Of a stretch of 64,000 bases of DNA, positions 25,967 to 35,674 are shown piece by piece. The stretch's first letter is position 1; the number at the start of each line of letters is the position of its first letter. A program made the translations under genes and the position numbers. Below the pieces are notes generated by a model. It did not search any database. It was given only the letters and a program-made list of their open reading frames with translations, and was not told where the DNA came from. The stretch covers positions 186,001 through 250,000 of the forward strand of contig NZ_JBIWES010000004.1 of the NCBI RefSeq assembly GCF_044762665.1, in the 5' to 3' direction. This DNA is from Peribacillus frigoritolerans_B (GTDB lineage Bacteria > Bacillota > Bacilli > Bacillales > DSM-1321).

Positions 25967-26845
25967 GTGAAAAATCATCCTTTAATTTCAATAATTTTTC
26001 CAGCCAAAAATGAAGGGGAAAATGTGAAAAACACTCTCGATTCATTATTTTCTGTTGATACAAATTATCCCTTCGAAGTGATTATTATAAACGATGGATC
26101 ATCAGATGATTGCTGCGATTTTCTTAAAACGTATAATCACGCAAACCAGGTTAAACTTTTTGAAACAGATGGCATAGGAGCTGCAAACGCACGTAATTTA
26201 GGAGCAACGAAAGCTTCGGGAGAATTTCTGATTTTTTGCGATGCCCATTTACAGTTTGAAGATTTATGGATCGATCATATTGTAGAGCCCCTGCTTACAG
26301 GAAAATCTGATGCAGTAACCCCAGCAATCGCTTCGTTTGGCAATTCCGATTTCATTGGCTATGGTCAGACCTTAAAGTCAAACCTTAGAATCAAATGGAA
26401 CTCTAAACAAAATGGTCTCTTTGAAACTGCTGTATTACCCGGAGGATGTTTTATTATCCCAAAAAGAGTGTTTGAAGATGTGGGCGGATTTGAAACGGGA
26501 TTTAAAACTTGGGGACATGAAGATGTAGAACTTTCTATTAAGTTATGGCTGTTCGGATTTCGCTGCCACGCGCTGCCTGATGTAAAAATAATCCATTTAT
26601 TCAGAAAAACTCATCCCTATGAAGTTAGCTATGATGAAGTTTACTATAATTTATTAAGGATGGCATACTCACATTTTAATACTCATCGCATACAAAAGTG
26701 CAAAAAACTTATGATCCATGTAAAAGCAAACCCTATTGAATCCCAAGTGCTCCTTGATGGAGTTAAAAAGCAGAGACGGGCTTACTTTCAAAAACGAAAA
26801 TATGATGATGATTGGTACTTTGCCAAATTCAATATAGTTTTCTAG
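25967..26845 (+). CDS. Family 2 glycosyltransferase (GT-A, galactosyltransferase-type)
   Basis: 292 residues. The N-terminal GT-A domain has PLISIIFPAKNEGENVKNTL and IINDGSSDD (nucleotide-sugar binding), with the metal-binding position at FCDAHLQFE. The acceptor part has GGFETGFKTWGHEDVELSIK, the W/GHED motif of the GT2 C-terminal domain. It transfers a sugar from a nucleotide donor to an unknown acceptor. The start is GTG: the nearby ATG at the ribosome site is followed at once by a stop. Placed directly after the coiled-coil gene, so a repeat protein substrate is conceivable. Confidence 0.88.
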   Translation: MKNHPLISIIFPAKNEGENVKNTLDSLFSVDTNYPFEVIIINDGSSDDCCDFLKTYNHANQVKLFETDGIGAANARNLGATKASGEFLIFCDAHLQFEDLWIDHIVEPLLTGKSDAVTPAIASFGNSDFIGYGQTLKSNLRIKWNSKQNGLFETAVLPGGCFIIPKRVFEDVGGFETGFKTWGHEDVELSIKLWLFGFRCHALPDVKIIHLFRKTHPYEVSYDEVYYNLLRMAYSHFNTHRIQKCKKLMIHVKANPIESQVLLDGVKKQRRAYFQKRKYDDDWYFAKFNIVF

Positions 26846-26927
26846 ATTTTACAGATCGTCCTTTCAAATCATGTCGTTTTTTTAATTCCTTTCTAAATTA
26901 ACAAAATGATGAAAGGTGAGAATGTAA

Positions 26928-27539
26928 ATGAAAGAGCTATTTACAAATATTTATAAGAAAAACAGGTGGAGAAATTCTGAGTCTGTATCTGGTACGGGTT
27001 CAACACTTACTCAAACCAAAACACTCATTCAGGAATTACCAAGCATAATAAAACAACTTCAGATAAAAAAAATGATAGATGCACCATGTGGTGATTTTAA
27101 TTGGATGAAAGAAATATACAAAAATACAGAATTATATATTGGGATTGATATCGTCGATGAGATAATAAAAAGAAATAAAAAAAAATATCCATTAAACAAT
27201 GTACAGTTTTTTCATATGGACATTACAAAAGATCGTCTACCTACAGGTGATTTAATCCTCTGTAGAGATTGTCTCGTACATTTTAGTTTTTCTGATATTC
27301 ATTCAGCTTTAAACAATTTTAAAGCAAGCCAGTCGAGGTATTTATTAACGACTACATTTACAAACCATTTGTGTAATCATGAAATAAGAACAGGAAGCTG
27401 GCGCCCTCTTAATCTAGAGATTGAGCCATTCAACTTTCCAAAACCTATCTTGATTATTAATGAGAATTGTACGGAAGGAGAAATGAATTTTGCTGATAAA
27501 TCACTAGCTTTATGGGATATGAATCTAATCAATTTTTAA
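26928..27539 (+). CDS. Class I SAM-dependent methyltransferase
   Basis: 203 residues. The SAM-binding motif I is IDAPCGDFNWM, followed by the acidic strand end YIGIDIV, and motif II-like DLILCRDCLVHFSF. There is no sign of a target-recognition domain, so the substrate is likely a small molecule or sugar. AAAGGTGAG precedes the ATG. With the glycosyltransferase just upstream, O-methylation of a surface sugar is a reasonable inference. Confidence 0.82.
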   Translation: MKELFTNIYKKNRWRNSESVSGTGSTLTQTKTLIQELPSIIKQLQIKKMIDAPCGDFNWMKEIYKNTELYIGIDIVDEIIKRNKKKYPLNNVQFFHMDITKDRLPTGDLILCRDCLVHFSFSDIHSALNNFKASQSRYLLTTTFTNHLCNHEIRTGSWRPLNLEIEPFNFPKPILIINENCTEGEMNFADKSLALWDMNLINF

Positions 27540-27843
27540 AATCTATATTTCTACTTCCGCTTACGCATGATATTATCCCCTTAGTTAGACTGTATAAAAA
27601 GCCCTTGAAATAACATGGATGTTAAACAACTGCTTGGATAGATCTTATTTTGCCTAAAAAAGGGGATACATATCAATTTTTTTCCAAGGAATTTAAGATA
27701 CAGGTTGTACAAAGTTATTTGTATAATGAGGGTATCCAACTGATTGGTGCGGAAATATTAAAATACAGACGGCTTTTCGGACTTAAGCTGGATAAAGCAC
27801 TGTACCGAACAAAGGCATAACTAAACCCCTTGTAAGGACTTCC
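27540..27843. other. Intergenic region with IS remnant
   Basis: Between the methyltransferase gene and the decayed sat gene. It holds only the IS3-type OrfA remnant. Confidence 0.5.
27650..27820 (+). pseudogene. IS3-type transposase OrfA remnant
   Basis: A 56-codon open frame reads YQFFSKEFKIQVVQSYLYNE, matching the start of helix-turn-helix OrfA proteins of IS3-group elements. The remainder is shortened and drifts, and no OrfB follows. Inverted ends were not found. Confidence 0.5.
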
Positions 27844-28927
27844 TCATATGCACCCGATAGGATAGTAGTTGTGCCTTTTGGTAAGCCTTCCCCTTTTTTC
27901 TTCATGCCCCCATTCTGCCACCTCAGCAGAATGGGGGCATGTCTTCAACGAAGCCATATTCATACATTTTTCACAGTAAAAGCTATGTTCAAAAAACAAT
28001 GATTTAATACCTATTTCTTTAGGGTCAAACTGGTTGAAAACTTCTTGTGCATCATACGTTCCATAATAGTTTCCTACCCCAGCATGATCACGGCCGACAA
28101 AAAAGTGTGTACAACCATAATTCTTTCGAACAAGCGCATGAAAGACCGCTTCCCTTGGGCCGGCATAACGCATAGCGGCTGTATAAATTGCAAGTCGGAC
28201 CCAGTCCAATGGATAGTAATATTTTAATAAAATTTGATAGCTTTCCATCCGGACATCTGCTGGTATACATCCTTTTTCGTTTCACCCACAAGAGGATTCA
28301 CTATTCATGAGCCCGTTACACTGGATTTCTGGTTTGAAATCCGTCTACAGTACTCCAACCTAATTCGTTGAACATTTTTCTAAGTTTCGTTTGGACTCAA
28401 ATAAAATTCTTCAAATCGTTTATGTGAAGGCCTATTCACTTGAAAAATAGGCCCAGCAATATAGATGCCCCCTTGCTCAAATAGCTTTTTGACCCCAGAA
28501 TGGTTAGAATCTATTGTTTTATAAACGAGTCTAGCTTCTTCCTGTATATCGTATTCAAACATTTCTTCTATCTGAATGCCCCCGCACAGTTCTCCTCATA
28601 ACTGTCTAGAGCCACTTCATCCCCCACATTTATACTCTTCGCATCTGCCTTTGTAACAGGAAGAGTAACCGGAAGCGTCCATGGTAATCCGTTTGCCAGA
28701 TGCATATATTTTTAGACGCTCTGGTAAACTTTTTCCCCCATAAATCCAATAAGTGGACTAACCCCGCCATTTGACATCATTTCCATATCCGAAATAATCC
28801 ATTTTGAGATATACAAGGATGAAAGGGATTTTCACTTTTCCAAATATTCTTTTCGATCAATTCCTGTTAATTCACGATTAATCAACTTGCCTCCATGTGG
28901 TTCAATGATGATTCTTTGAACATCCAT
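27844..28927 (-). pseudogene. sat: ATP sulfurylase (sat), broken by several frameshifts
   Basis: Reading the minus strand, pieces of sat appear in order in different frames: IIIEPHGGKLINRELTG at the start, EMFEYDIQEEARLVYKTIDS in the middle, RHAL-type and VFHALVRKNYGCTHFFVGRD (the catalytic region), DQ-like FNQFDPKEIGIKSLFFEHSF, and a normal stop at 27844. Stops and frame changes occur at least four times, so the enzyme cannot be made. The ribosome site GAGGTG before ATG 28927 is still good. It normally makes APS from ATP and sulfate. It follows cysC, as in sulfate-assimilation operons. Confidence 0.88.
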
Positions 28928-28974
28928 ATATAACACCTCAATCATTTGTACATTCATTTGTCACTTTTTCATGC

Positions 28975-29547
28975 CTAAATATGGACATCCCCTAAATGCC
29001 CATTATTTTTTAAGAAGTTCATGATCTGCATCGCACATTCTTCAATAGAATATTGACTGGTTTCAATAATGATTTCAGGGTTTACCGGTTCTTCATAAGG
29101 GATCCCTGTGAATTGAGTAATTTCTCCAATTCCAGCTTTCTTATATAACCCTTTGGGATCTCTTTTCTCACAGGCTTCTAAAGGACATTTTACATATATC
29201 TCAAGAAATTCACCCTGTTTTACCTTTTTTCTGACATCTTCTCGGTCACTAAGGCGAAATAAACGTGGCTAATACTACAATCCCGCTATCGACAAAAATT
29301 TTGGCCACTTCCCCTATGCGGCGTATATTTTCCTTGCGATCTTCCATTCCGTAAATTATCACCATCCAATATATGTCGAGATCCCCTTTTCATGAAGTCT
29401 TCCCTCGACCATATTCACTATGGTTGACTTACATGAACCTGATAAACCTGTAAACCAAAGAATCAAGCTTTTATGTCCATGTAAAGCTTGCCTAAGTTCT
29501 TTTGTAATAGAAAATGAATGATGATGGATGTACTCATCTTGCCCCAT
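28975..29547 (-). pseudogene. cysC: APS kinase (cysC), broken
   Basis: The first 60 codons read HGHKSLILWFTGLSGSCKST; the P-loop GxxGxGKST has Cys in place of the second Gly. A one-base insertion then shifts the frame at DGDNL. About 12 residues after DGDNLR are missing, and a further shift follows FVDSGIVVLATFISP. The C-terminal part IYVKCPLEACEKRDPKGLYK is well kept to the natural stop at 28975. So the gene is dead by at least three lesions. It normally phosphorylates APS to PAPS. Confidence 0.88.
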
Positions 29548-29570
29548 ATGATCTCCCCTTTATTCTTAAG

Positions 29571-30437
29571 TTATGGAACAGGATTTTTGTTATTTCGGAT
29601 GGCATGGACTAAAGAAACTGTCCAGCCAATTAATATGAGTATATAAATAACGAGAGACCAATTATCAAGAAACGTCCAAGTGTTAATCAACGTTCGTGCA
29701 TTGGTCAAAATAATAAATCCCCCTACGAGGACTCCCAATAAATAAGATGGCAATTTAGTAACGATCCAGGCAGCGGTGGGTGCGGCAATAATTCCCCCTG
29801 CCATAAGTGCAATTACCCAAAACCAATTCACTTCCTGCCAACCTAATGCAATAAGAAACCCCAGCGTTGCAGAAACAGCAACAGCAAACTCACTCGTATC
29901 CACCGTACCAACCACTTTTCTAGCAGGAACACCTTTTTGAGATAAAAGGACTGGAGTTGTAATCGGGCCCCACCCTCCCCCACCGGTGGCATCTGCAAAT
30001 CCAGCTATTAACCCCAAAACGATTGATTTTTTTCTTGATATATTAATTGATTTTCTTTCATTTCTTGTTTTAGAAATATTTAAAAAACGAAAAAGTACAT
30101 ACACGCCAAGAATAAATAAAAAGATCGAAATATAGGGTCTCACTACATTTCCTGGTAAATTACTCAAAAAACACGCCCCTACAAATGCCCCAATTGAACC
30201 AGGAATGATTAATTTTAAAAGCGCTTGACGATCAACGTTCCCGAATTTCATATGAGATATACCAGAAGCAGCAGTAGTCACTACCTCGGACAGATGTACG
30301 GATGCAGAAGCCACTGCAGGGGCAATTCCAAATGTCAACAACAGCGATGTTGAAGTAACCCCATATGCCATACCTAATGATCCATCAATTAACTGAGCCA
30401 AAAAACCGATAAATGCAAATATGATGAGTTTTCTCAT
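29571..30437 (-). CDS. TauE/SafE-family anion transporter
   Basis: 288 residues with about eight membrane helices and the family motifs GFLAQLIDGSLGMAYGV and GLIAGFADATGGGGWGP. Members export sulfite or sulfonates or move other anions; some are used with sulfate assimilation. Intact, with AGGAGGGG before the ATG. It is first in an operon with the dead cysC and sat, 23 nt ahead of cysC. Survival of the transporter alone suggests an independent use. Confidence 0.9.
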   Translation of the reverse strand: MRKLIIFAFIGFLAQLIDGSLGMAYGVTSTSLLLTFGIAPAVASASVHLSEVVTTAASGISHMKFGNVDRQALLKLIIPGSIGAFVGACFLSNLPGNVVRPYISIFLFILGVYVLFRFLNISKTRNERKSINISRKKSIVLGLIAGFADATGGGGWGPITTPVLLSQKGVPARKVVGTVDTSEFAVAVSATLGFLIALGWQEVNWFWVIALMAGGIIAAPTAAWIVTKLPSYLLGVLVGGFIILTNARTLINTWTFLDNWSLVIYILILIGWTVSLVHAIRNNKNPVP

Positions 30438-30821
30438 GTTCCCCTCCTATAAAAAGATTCCTTTTTTTATTAAAAGTGACCTTCTATATTCGTATAGAGA
30501 TCTTGTCGCATTGTAGACAATCCAAAACACTTTGCAAACGGATGCTCGTCTTTTATTGATTTAAGTAATACCTAACAAAAACATTACTTTTTCTGAACCT
30601 AAAAGTCATATTCGAAAAAAGGAAACAACCACATATTAATAAGATGGAGATTAATTTCTATAAGATATGCAAAAACATCCTTACTTGCTATATACGTATA
30701 AGTCAAAAAATCCACTTTACCGCTTCCAGGGTATGTTCAACCATTCTGGAAATCATCAGTCTAAACAATACTTAATTTCCAATTTCCTAACCTGAAAGTA
30801 AAACGGATTTATTCTATTAAA
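30438..30821. other. Intergenic region upstream of the TauE gene
   Basis: Apart from the promoter at 30510-30537 there is a small inverted repeat CTATATTCGTATAG (30484-30497) downstream of it. No SAM riboswitch was found, unlike the S-box at 57.8 kb. Confidence 0.45.
30510..30537 (-). promoter_or_regulatory. Sigma-A-type promoter of the TauE operon
   Basis: On the minus strand TTGCAA is followed after 16 nt by TACAAT, about 72 nt upstream of the ATG. Both hexamers match sigma-A consensus in at least four of six positions. Confidence 0.55.
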
Positions 30822-30855
30822 ATAGGAAAAGCCCTTGTTAAGACACAAGGACTTC
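30822..30855 (-). terminator. Terminator of the GT2 gene
   Basis: AAGTCCTTGT and ACAAGGGCTT pair with one mismatch on the minus strand, followed by TTTCCTATTTT. It lies 44 nt after the stop codon. Confidence 0.65.
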
Positions 30856-30898
30856 AACTTTAGCAAAACAAGGCTAGTTACATATTTAGTCTGAATAA

Positions 30899-31612
30899 TT
30901 ATTTTTTTCTGAGTTTTAACATTAATTGCCTCATTTTAGCTTGGTGTCGATTAATAACGAGGAAAGTTTCTTTTTTGATACTAACTGCATGCTTATTCGA
31001 GCCCATTTGTGGATGAACCCTATAAAGTAATAAAGGTTGAGACAAAAACTGTATGTCAAATTTTTGTACGATCCTTATCCATAAATCATAATCGTGAGTA
31101 TATCGGAGTGTTTCATCAAACACTCCAATTAGATCAAATATCTTCCTATTAATCATTACGGTGCAGCCATTAATAATATTTCCCCTGATCATTGTTTTAA
31201 TTATTTCAAATTTATTAGGCAGGTGTATACCCAGGCTAGGAGTGATAATTTCCCCATTTTCATTTATACAATAATAAGAAGTATAACTAAATAAAGCTCG
31301 ATTTTTATTCATAAAGTCTAATTGAACTTCTGTTTTCTCAGGGTAAAAGATGTCATCTGAACTAAGCCAGCAAAAATAGTCACCAGTCGCATTTTTGATG
31401 CCCATATTTAAGGCGCTTGCTGTTCCACCGTTTCCCTTTTCAATGTATTTAATTTTATCTAGATACGGTGTGATTTTTTCCGAATATTTTGTAGAGCCGT
31501 CATTCACAACAATAATTTCAATATTTTTATATGTTTGATTCATCAAACTTTCCAATGCTTCATCAATGTAGGGACAATTATAAAACGGAACAACAATGGA
31601 TACTTTCTTCAC
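30899..31612 (-). CDS. Family 2 glycosyltransferase
   Basis: 237 residues, a bare GT-A domain without membrane helices. KVSIVVPFYNCPYIDEALES, IVVNDGSTK and the metal site WLSSDDIF are present, as are NGGTASALN and the acceptor-side HDYDLWIRIVQ. The C-terminus is basic (KLRKK). The start is GTG with GGAGGGCG upstream. Fragments of a close relative lie 300 bp away in a scrambled pseudogene. It likely adds one sugar to a surface glycan. Confidence 0.9.
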   Translation of the reverse strand: MKKVSIVVPFYNCPYIDEALESLMNQTYKNIEIIVVNDGSTKYSEKITPYLDKIKYIEKGNGGTASALNMGIKNATGDYFCWLSSDDIFYPEKTEVQLDFMNKNRALFSYTSYYCINENGEIITPSLGIHLPNKFEIIKTMIRGNIINGCTVMINRKIFDLIGVFDETLRYTHDYDLWIRIVQKFDIQFLSQPLLLYRVHPQMGSNKHAVSIKKETFLVINRHQAKMRQLMLKLRKK

Positions 31613-31910
31613 ATTCGCCCTCCTTCAAAGATCAAAGTTCCTAAAAACCCTTAAATAGAAGCAGATCCCTACTCGTAATATATGAGAATGGTTTAATAAT
31701 AGTATAGACTTAAGGGTTTTCCGAAAAATTACCCCCTTACAAGTAAGACAATATTAACAAAGATCATACTTTTAATTTACTGCTTGATTTTCTTCTGTCT
31801 CCTTTCTGTTATATATTCCAATACTTGGATAATGTACATATGTTGATAAAGGCTTTCCACCTTTTATTGCGAGCTAAGTACTGAATTATATGTATATTAG
31901 TAGTTCCACC

Positions 31911-32353
31911 TATTTTGAAAAGGAAAACGGCGGTACATCCAGCGTTCTTAATTTAAGGAGCAAGAATGCTTCAGGTGAATACTTTGCCTGGCTAAACTCA
32001 GATGACCATTTTAATGAAGATAAAGTTTCCAAACAAATAACCTTTATGAGAAAACAATTCCTATATTAGCTACACAAACTATTCATTTAATTGATGCATC
32101 TAGGGCCGTATTGCACAAAGAAGCAGCCATCCACTTCCCATACATAATTGACTCCTTAAAAAAATTTACGTAAGGGATGTAATATCAATGGCTGTACTGT
32201 AATGATGATAATGGATTTATTTTCAAAGTTAGGCCTATTTGAAGGGTTTATTTTTTTAGTGAATTTAGTTGAACCATCATTAACGACAATCACTTCTATA
32301 TCTGGATAGGCCTGATTTAATGCGCTTTCAATGGGCTGGTCCACAAAGAGCAA
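31911..32353. pseudogene. Scrambled glycosyltransferase family 2 pseudogene
   Basis: On the plus strand 31911-32067 reads FEKENGGTSSVLNLRSKNAS, then YFAWLNSDDHF, and about 32165-32245 reads KGCNINGCTVMMIMDLFSKL; these match the middle of the GT2 encoded at 30899-31612. The N-terminal part (ALNQAYPDIEVIVVNDGSTK) lies at 32258-32353 on the minus strand, inverted with respect to the rest. So a second GT2 copy was inverted in part and truncated. Confidence 0.75.
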
Positions 32354-32505
32354 TTAAAGACAGGAATAGATAAGTTATATCAGGACCACAAAAGGAATAT
32401 ACATAAACATCAATCATGTTTTCAAATTATGTTAAGTATATTTTTATGAAATGTGAGGAAATATCTTTGAAATGTGAAGGTAACTTAAGGGAGGTAAGAT
32501 AGCAA

Positions 32506-33585
32506 ATGAACATTCTATTTGTCTACTATTATCCAAGCGGGGGTGTAGAAACATTAGCACGTCAGAGAAGTTATGCATTAAAAAAACATGGAGTGAATTT
32601 TCATTTTTTATATTATAGAAAAGGTCCTGGACTTCAGAATATCGAAGAGACACCAACTTTTATAACGGATACCAATAAAGGAATTCAGGCGGTTATAACG
32701 AAAGGGAATTATGATGTTATTATTGTTTGCTCTGACCATTCACTTCTACCTCGAATTAGGAACATGAACTTTAAAGGCAAACTTATTTATGAGGTACAAG
32801 GTCTAGGTTCATTTGCCGATGCAAAAAAATGGCTAGAAAGAGCACAGCCATATGTCAATAAAAATGCAGACGTCATTCTTTTTCCTAGAGCCCCCCATTT
32901 AATCAATTTAATTTACACATATTATCCATCAATCAGGAAATATTCATTTCATAATTGTATTGATACTGATTTATTTACGCATAAAACAAGAGGTCCTTCG
33001 GAACCTAATCCGATTATTGGTTGGGTAGGCAGAATAGAAGAAAATAAAAACTGGAAAGGATTTTTAGAAATTGGTTATGAAATGGTTAAAATTAATTCTT
33101 CAATAAAATTATGGATGTTTATAGATGCTACGTTGACCCATCCGGATCAAGGACAACAATTCGATGATATGCTCACAAAATATCAATTAAATGATAATCT
33201 TAAAATCTTTAATAATATCCCCCATCAAAAAATGGCGGAATATTACTCCATAATAGGTGATTCAGGAGGATTTTTATGTTCTACATCAAAAGTTGAAGGA
33301 TTTGGTTTTGCGATAGTCGAAGCCATGAGTTGTCGATGTCCTGTACTTACAACGGATTCAGATGGTATCAAGAGTTTTATTTTTCACAATAAAACAGGGA
33401 AAATATATCCACATGATAATTTACAACTAGCTGCAACAGAAGCTCAAAGTTTATTATTTGATAATTTAGTTAGGGAAAAAATATGCTTAAACGCACAGAA
33501 ACATATTCATACACATTTTAACCCTGATACTTATGCAAATAATTTTTTAAATATGCTAAAGGACTTGGGAGTGTATAAAGCTTAA
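32506..33585 (+). CDS. Family 4 glycosyltransferase (GT-B)
   Basis: 359 residues with the two-domain GT-B layout. The N-terminal domain begins MNILFVYYYPSGGVETLARQ. The C-terminal domain has IIGWVGRIEENKNWKG and the donor-binding E-x7-E region KVEGFGFAIVEAMSCRCPVL. It transfers sugars with retention from a nucleotide donor, typical of polysaccharide assembly. GGGAGG lies ~11 nt before the ATG. No signal or membrane helix. Confidence 0.92.
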   Translation: MNILFVYYYPSGGVETLARQRSYALKKHGVNFHFLYYRKGPGLQNIEETPTFITDTNKGIQAVITKGNYDVIIVCSDHSLLPRIRNMNFKGKLIYEVQGLGSFADAKKWLERAQPYVNKNADVILFPRAPHLINLIYTYYPSIRKYSFHNCIDTDLFTHKTRGPSEPNPIIGWVGRIEENKNWKGFLEIGYEMVKINSSIKLWMFIDATLTHPDQGQQFDDMLTKYQLNDNLKIFNNIPHQKMAEYYSIIGDSGGFLCSTSKVEGFGFAIVEAMSCRCPVLTTDSDGIKSFIFHNKTGKIYPHDNLQLAATEAQSLLFDNLVREKICLNAQKHIHTHFNPDTYANNFLNMLKDLGVYKA

Positions 33586-33625
33586 AGCCTATTTCAAAAT
33601 ACTCCTTTATAAACTGGTATAAAAT

Positions 33626-33653
33626 GTCCACCCTGATTTGAAGATGGGTGGAC
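33626..33653 (+). terminator. Hairpin after the GT4 gene (possible terminator)
   Basis: GTCCACCC and GGGTGGAC form a perfect 8-bp stem with a 12-nt loop, 40 nt after the stop codon; the T-rich tail is weak. Confidence 0.5.
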
Positions 33654-34663
33654 ACTATTAGGTTTTCTAAACAACATTGATAAATATGGTCCTAATATTA
33701 AAAATCCACTATTATCTTCCTTAGCTTGTCTGAACCATTCCAGAAAAATTCATACTATCTATAAGAAAATGAATTGTCCAAAAAAGTAGGTGCACCTTAT
33801 ACCCATAGATGATTGTAATTTCAAGCTGCATCATAAAGCCGGTCTTTATTTAGTCCAATTTAAACCACAAATAAAAAAGGTTTTAAATGTTGAATCCAGA
33901 GGTATTACAAAATACGGCAGTTCTTTTGTGGTAATTTCAAATTTGCCACATCAACGATAAATATATCGCAAGTGATTAGCTATATGTATCATATGTTTCA
34001 TATCCTCCAATGAAAAATCCCCTCTCTTTCGTAAGTTATTTCCCTAATAAAACAATCCACCAAGGTGTGATCCTAGAATATTCTAAGAAAAGTGGTTAAA
34101 TATTGTCATGATACATTATGCTATTAAACAATATTATTGTGTTTTAGGTGAATTCCTAGCAAAAAGAAATGAGGAAGATATTTTAAATGCCTTGGTTATA
34201 CTTGCGGTTTAGCAGTTAAGAATCAAACGATCTTTATTGGGCAAAGTGAGATTAGAAAAATCTAGTGGTTTTAATAAAAACACACGAACCTATTGCTAGA
34301 TTGCGGGATTTATTTTCATGATATCTTACGAATCTTTCATCTTTTATCCATATACAGTCTGAAGAAATACAGTAGACATATATTTTTCTGTTGATAAAAT
34401 GGCCATTTACCAGCCCTTTTTAAGCGTTCTGGTTTGTTTAAAAGATAACCTTGTACTAAAACAGTGGAGGAATTGAGGAATCTAGATTAACAAATTTGAC
34501 CTTCACTGGTTGGTTGGGTGGGTCTGACCCCACCTACCGGACGGTTTTCAATCTGTCGGGTTGACGAAATGGCCATTCATTCATCCCTTCTATACTTAAC
34601 GTGTGAAACTCATTAGGTTAAATCTGGGAACGGTTCTTTTCTCTTTAATTAAGCGTAAATCTA
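33654..34663. other. Non-coding stretch with gene debris
   Basis: No intact gene. Open fragments such as LYLVQFKPQIKKVLNVESRG (~33836-33895, plus) and IHYAIKQYYCVLGEFLAKRN (~34110-34170, plus) look like protein remnants of unrecognised families. A near-repeat with TTGAyrAAATGGCCATT occurs at about 34391 and 34561, perhaps linked to the IS110 remnant that follows. Confidence 0.4.
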
Positions 34664-35660
34664 ATGAAGCAACTTTTTAATACAGGCAACGATAGACACT
34701 TTGGCAGGTTTTCCTTCTAATTTTTCTTATCCATAGAATTCTCTAAGCTTTTTGTACCTTGAACGTCTAATTCCACTTAATATGCAAAGAGTGAATGACG
34801 TAGCCTGCTAATCTCTTTTAGTAATACAATTAATTGTTGCCGTAAACTTACCCGATGAGTGAACACTTCGATCTATTCCAGCGAAGGCAAATAGTTTTCG
34901 GATGATTAAACCGATGGATTTCACCAATCTCAGAGATAATCGTGGCTACGCGTTTTCTCCTATACCGGAAATTGTTTGGATTATCTTATACTCTTCCATT
35001 TCAATCGCCAGGGCCACTAACAGATCTTCAAAATCAAATGGTGTCCCTGGTTGAAAAAACAACTCAATTTACATACGAAGATTGATTACGTGAACTTCAT
35101 ACCCTTTTTCGGAATGGATTTCGAGATGCGAAGTCCATTATTTTTCCACTTTTCCCCATACCCATTTGACCCGATCATCTAAAACTGAACTCTATAACAC
35201 ACTCTGCTAGTCTACTTTCTCCGGCTGTTAATACCGGATATGCTTTTAACAACTATAAAGAAAAACTTGATCTAAAATAGTGTGAAACTGAAGTTTAGCT
35301 TCCACATACATATTTGTTACGCTTTCCCAGAAGGTCTAAAAGCTGAATTCCTCTAATTTTATGAGGTCAAATTCCTCTTTATAATACAATGCAACTGGGT
35401 ACGCATCGATCACGTCTGCTTTTACCTTTCCTAAACTGGTTTTCTTTGCCTGATTAGAAATAGTAAGATATATAGAATCCCTTTTTACTCCAGGTATTGA
35501 ATAAAGGGAGAATGGTAATGCCCTGTAATTCTAAAATGACCATAGGCATCTACCTTGTCACCTCTTCGATCTCTTTTAGAATGTCTAAAAAATGATTTAA
35601 TTCTTTTTTGATGTGCTTCATTGAAAAGCTCTTCCCATACGTTTTTGATTGAATATTTGT
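34664..35660 (-). mobile_element. IS110-family transposase remnant
   Basis: On the minus strand, pieces in several frames follow the IS110 order. First are HIKKELNHFLDILKEIEEVT and TGHYHSPF-like text, then a KVKADVIDAY-like stretch. Next come LLVALAIEMEEYKIIQTISG, RKLFAFAGIDRSVHSSGKFT (the transposase C-terminal domain signature), and KLREFYG then LEGKPAKVSIVACIKKLL at the end. Many stops and frameshifts show it is long dead. The ends could not be placed precisely. Confidence 0.75.
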
Positions 35661-35674
35661 ATCTGTCTTTGAAT

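Noticed and set aside
30438..30821. Possible SAM riboswitch before the sulfur-linked TauE operon
   Set aside because: None of the S-box core segments is present; only a normal promoter and a short inverted repeat were seen.
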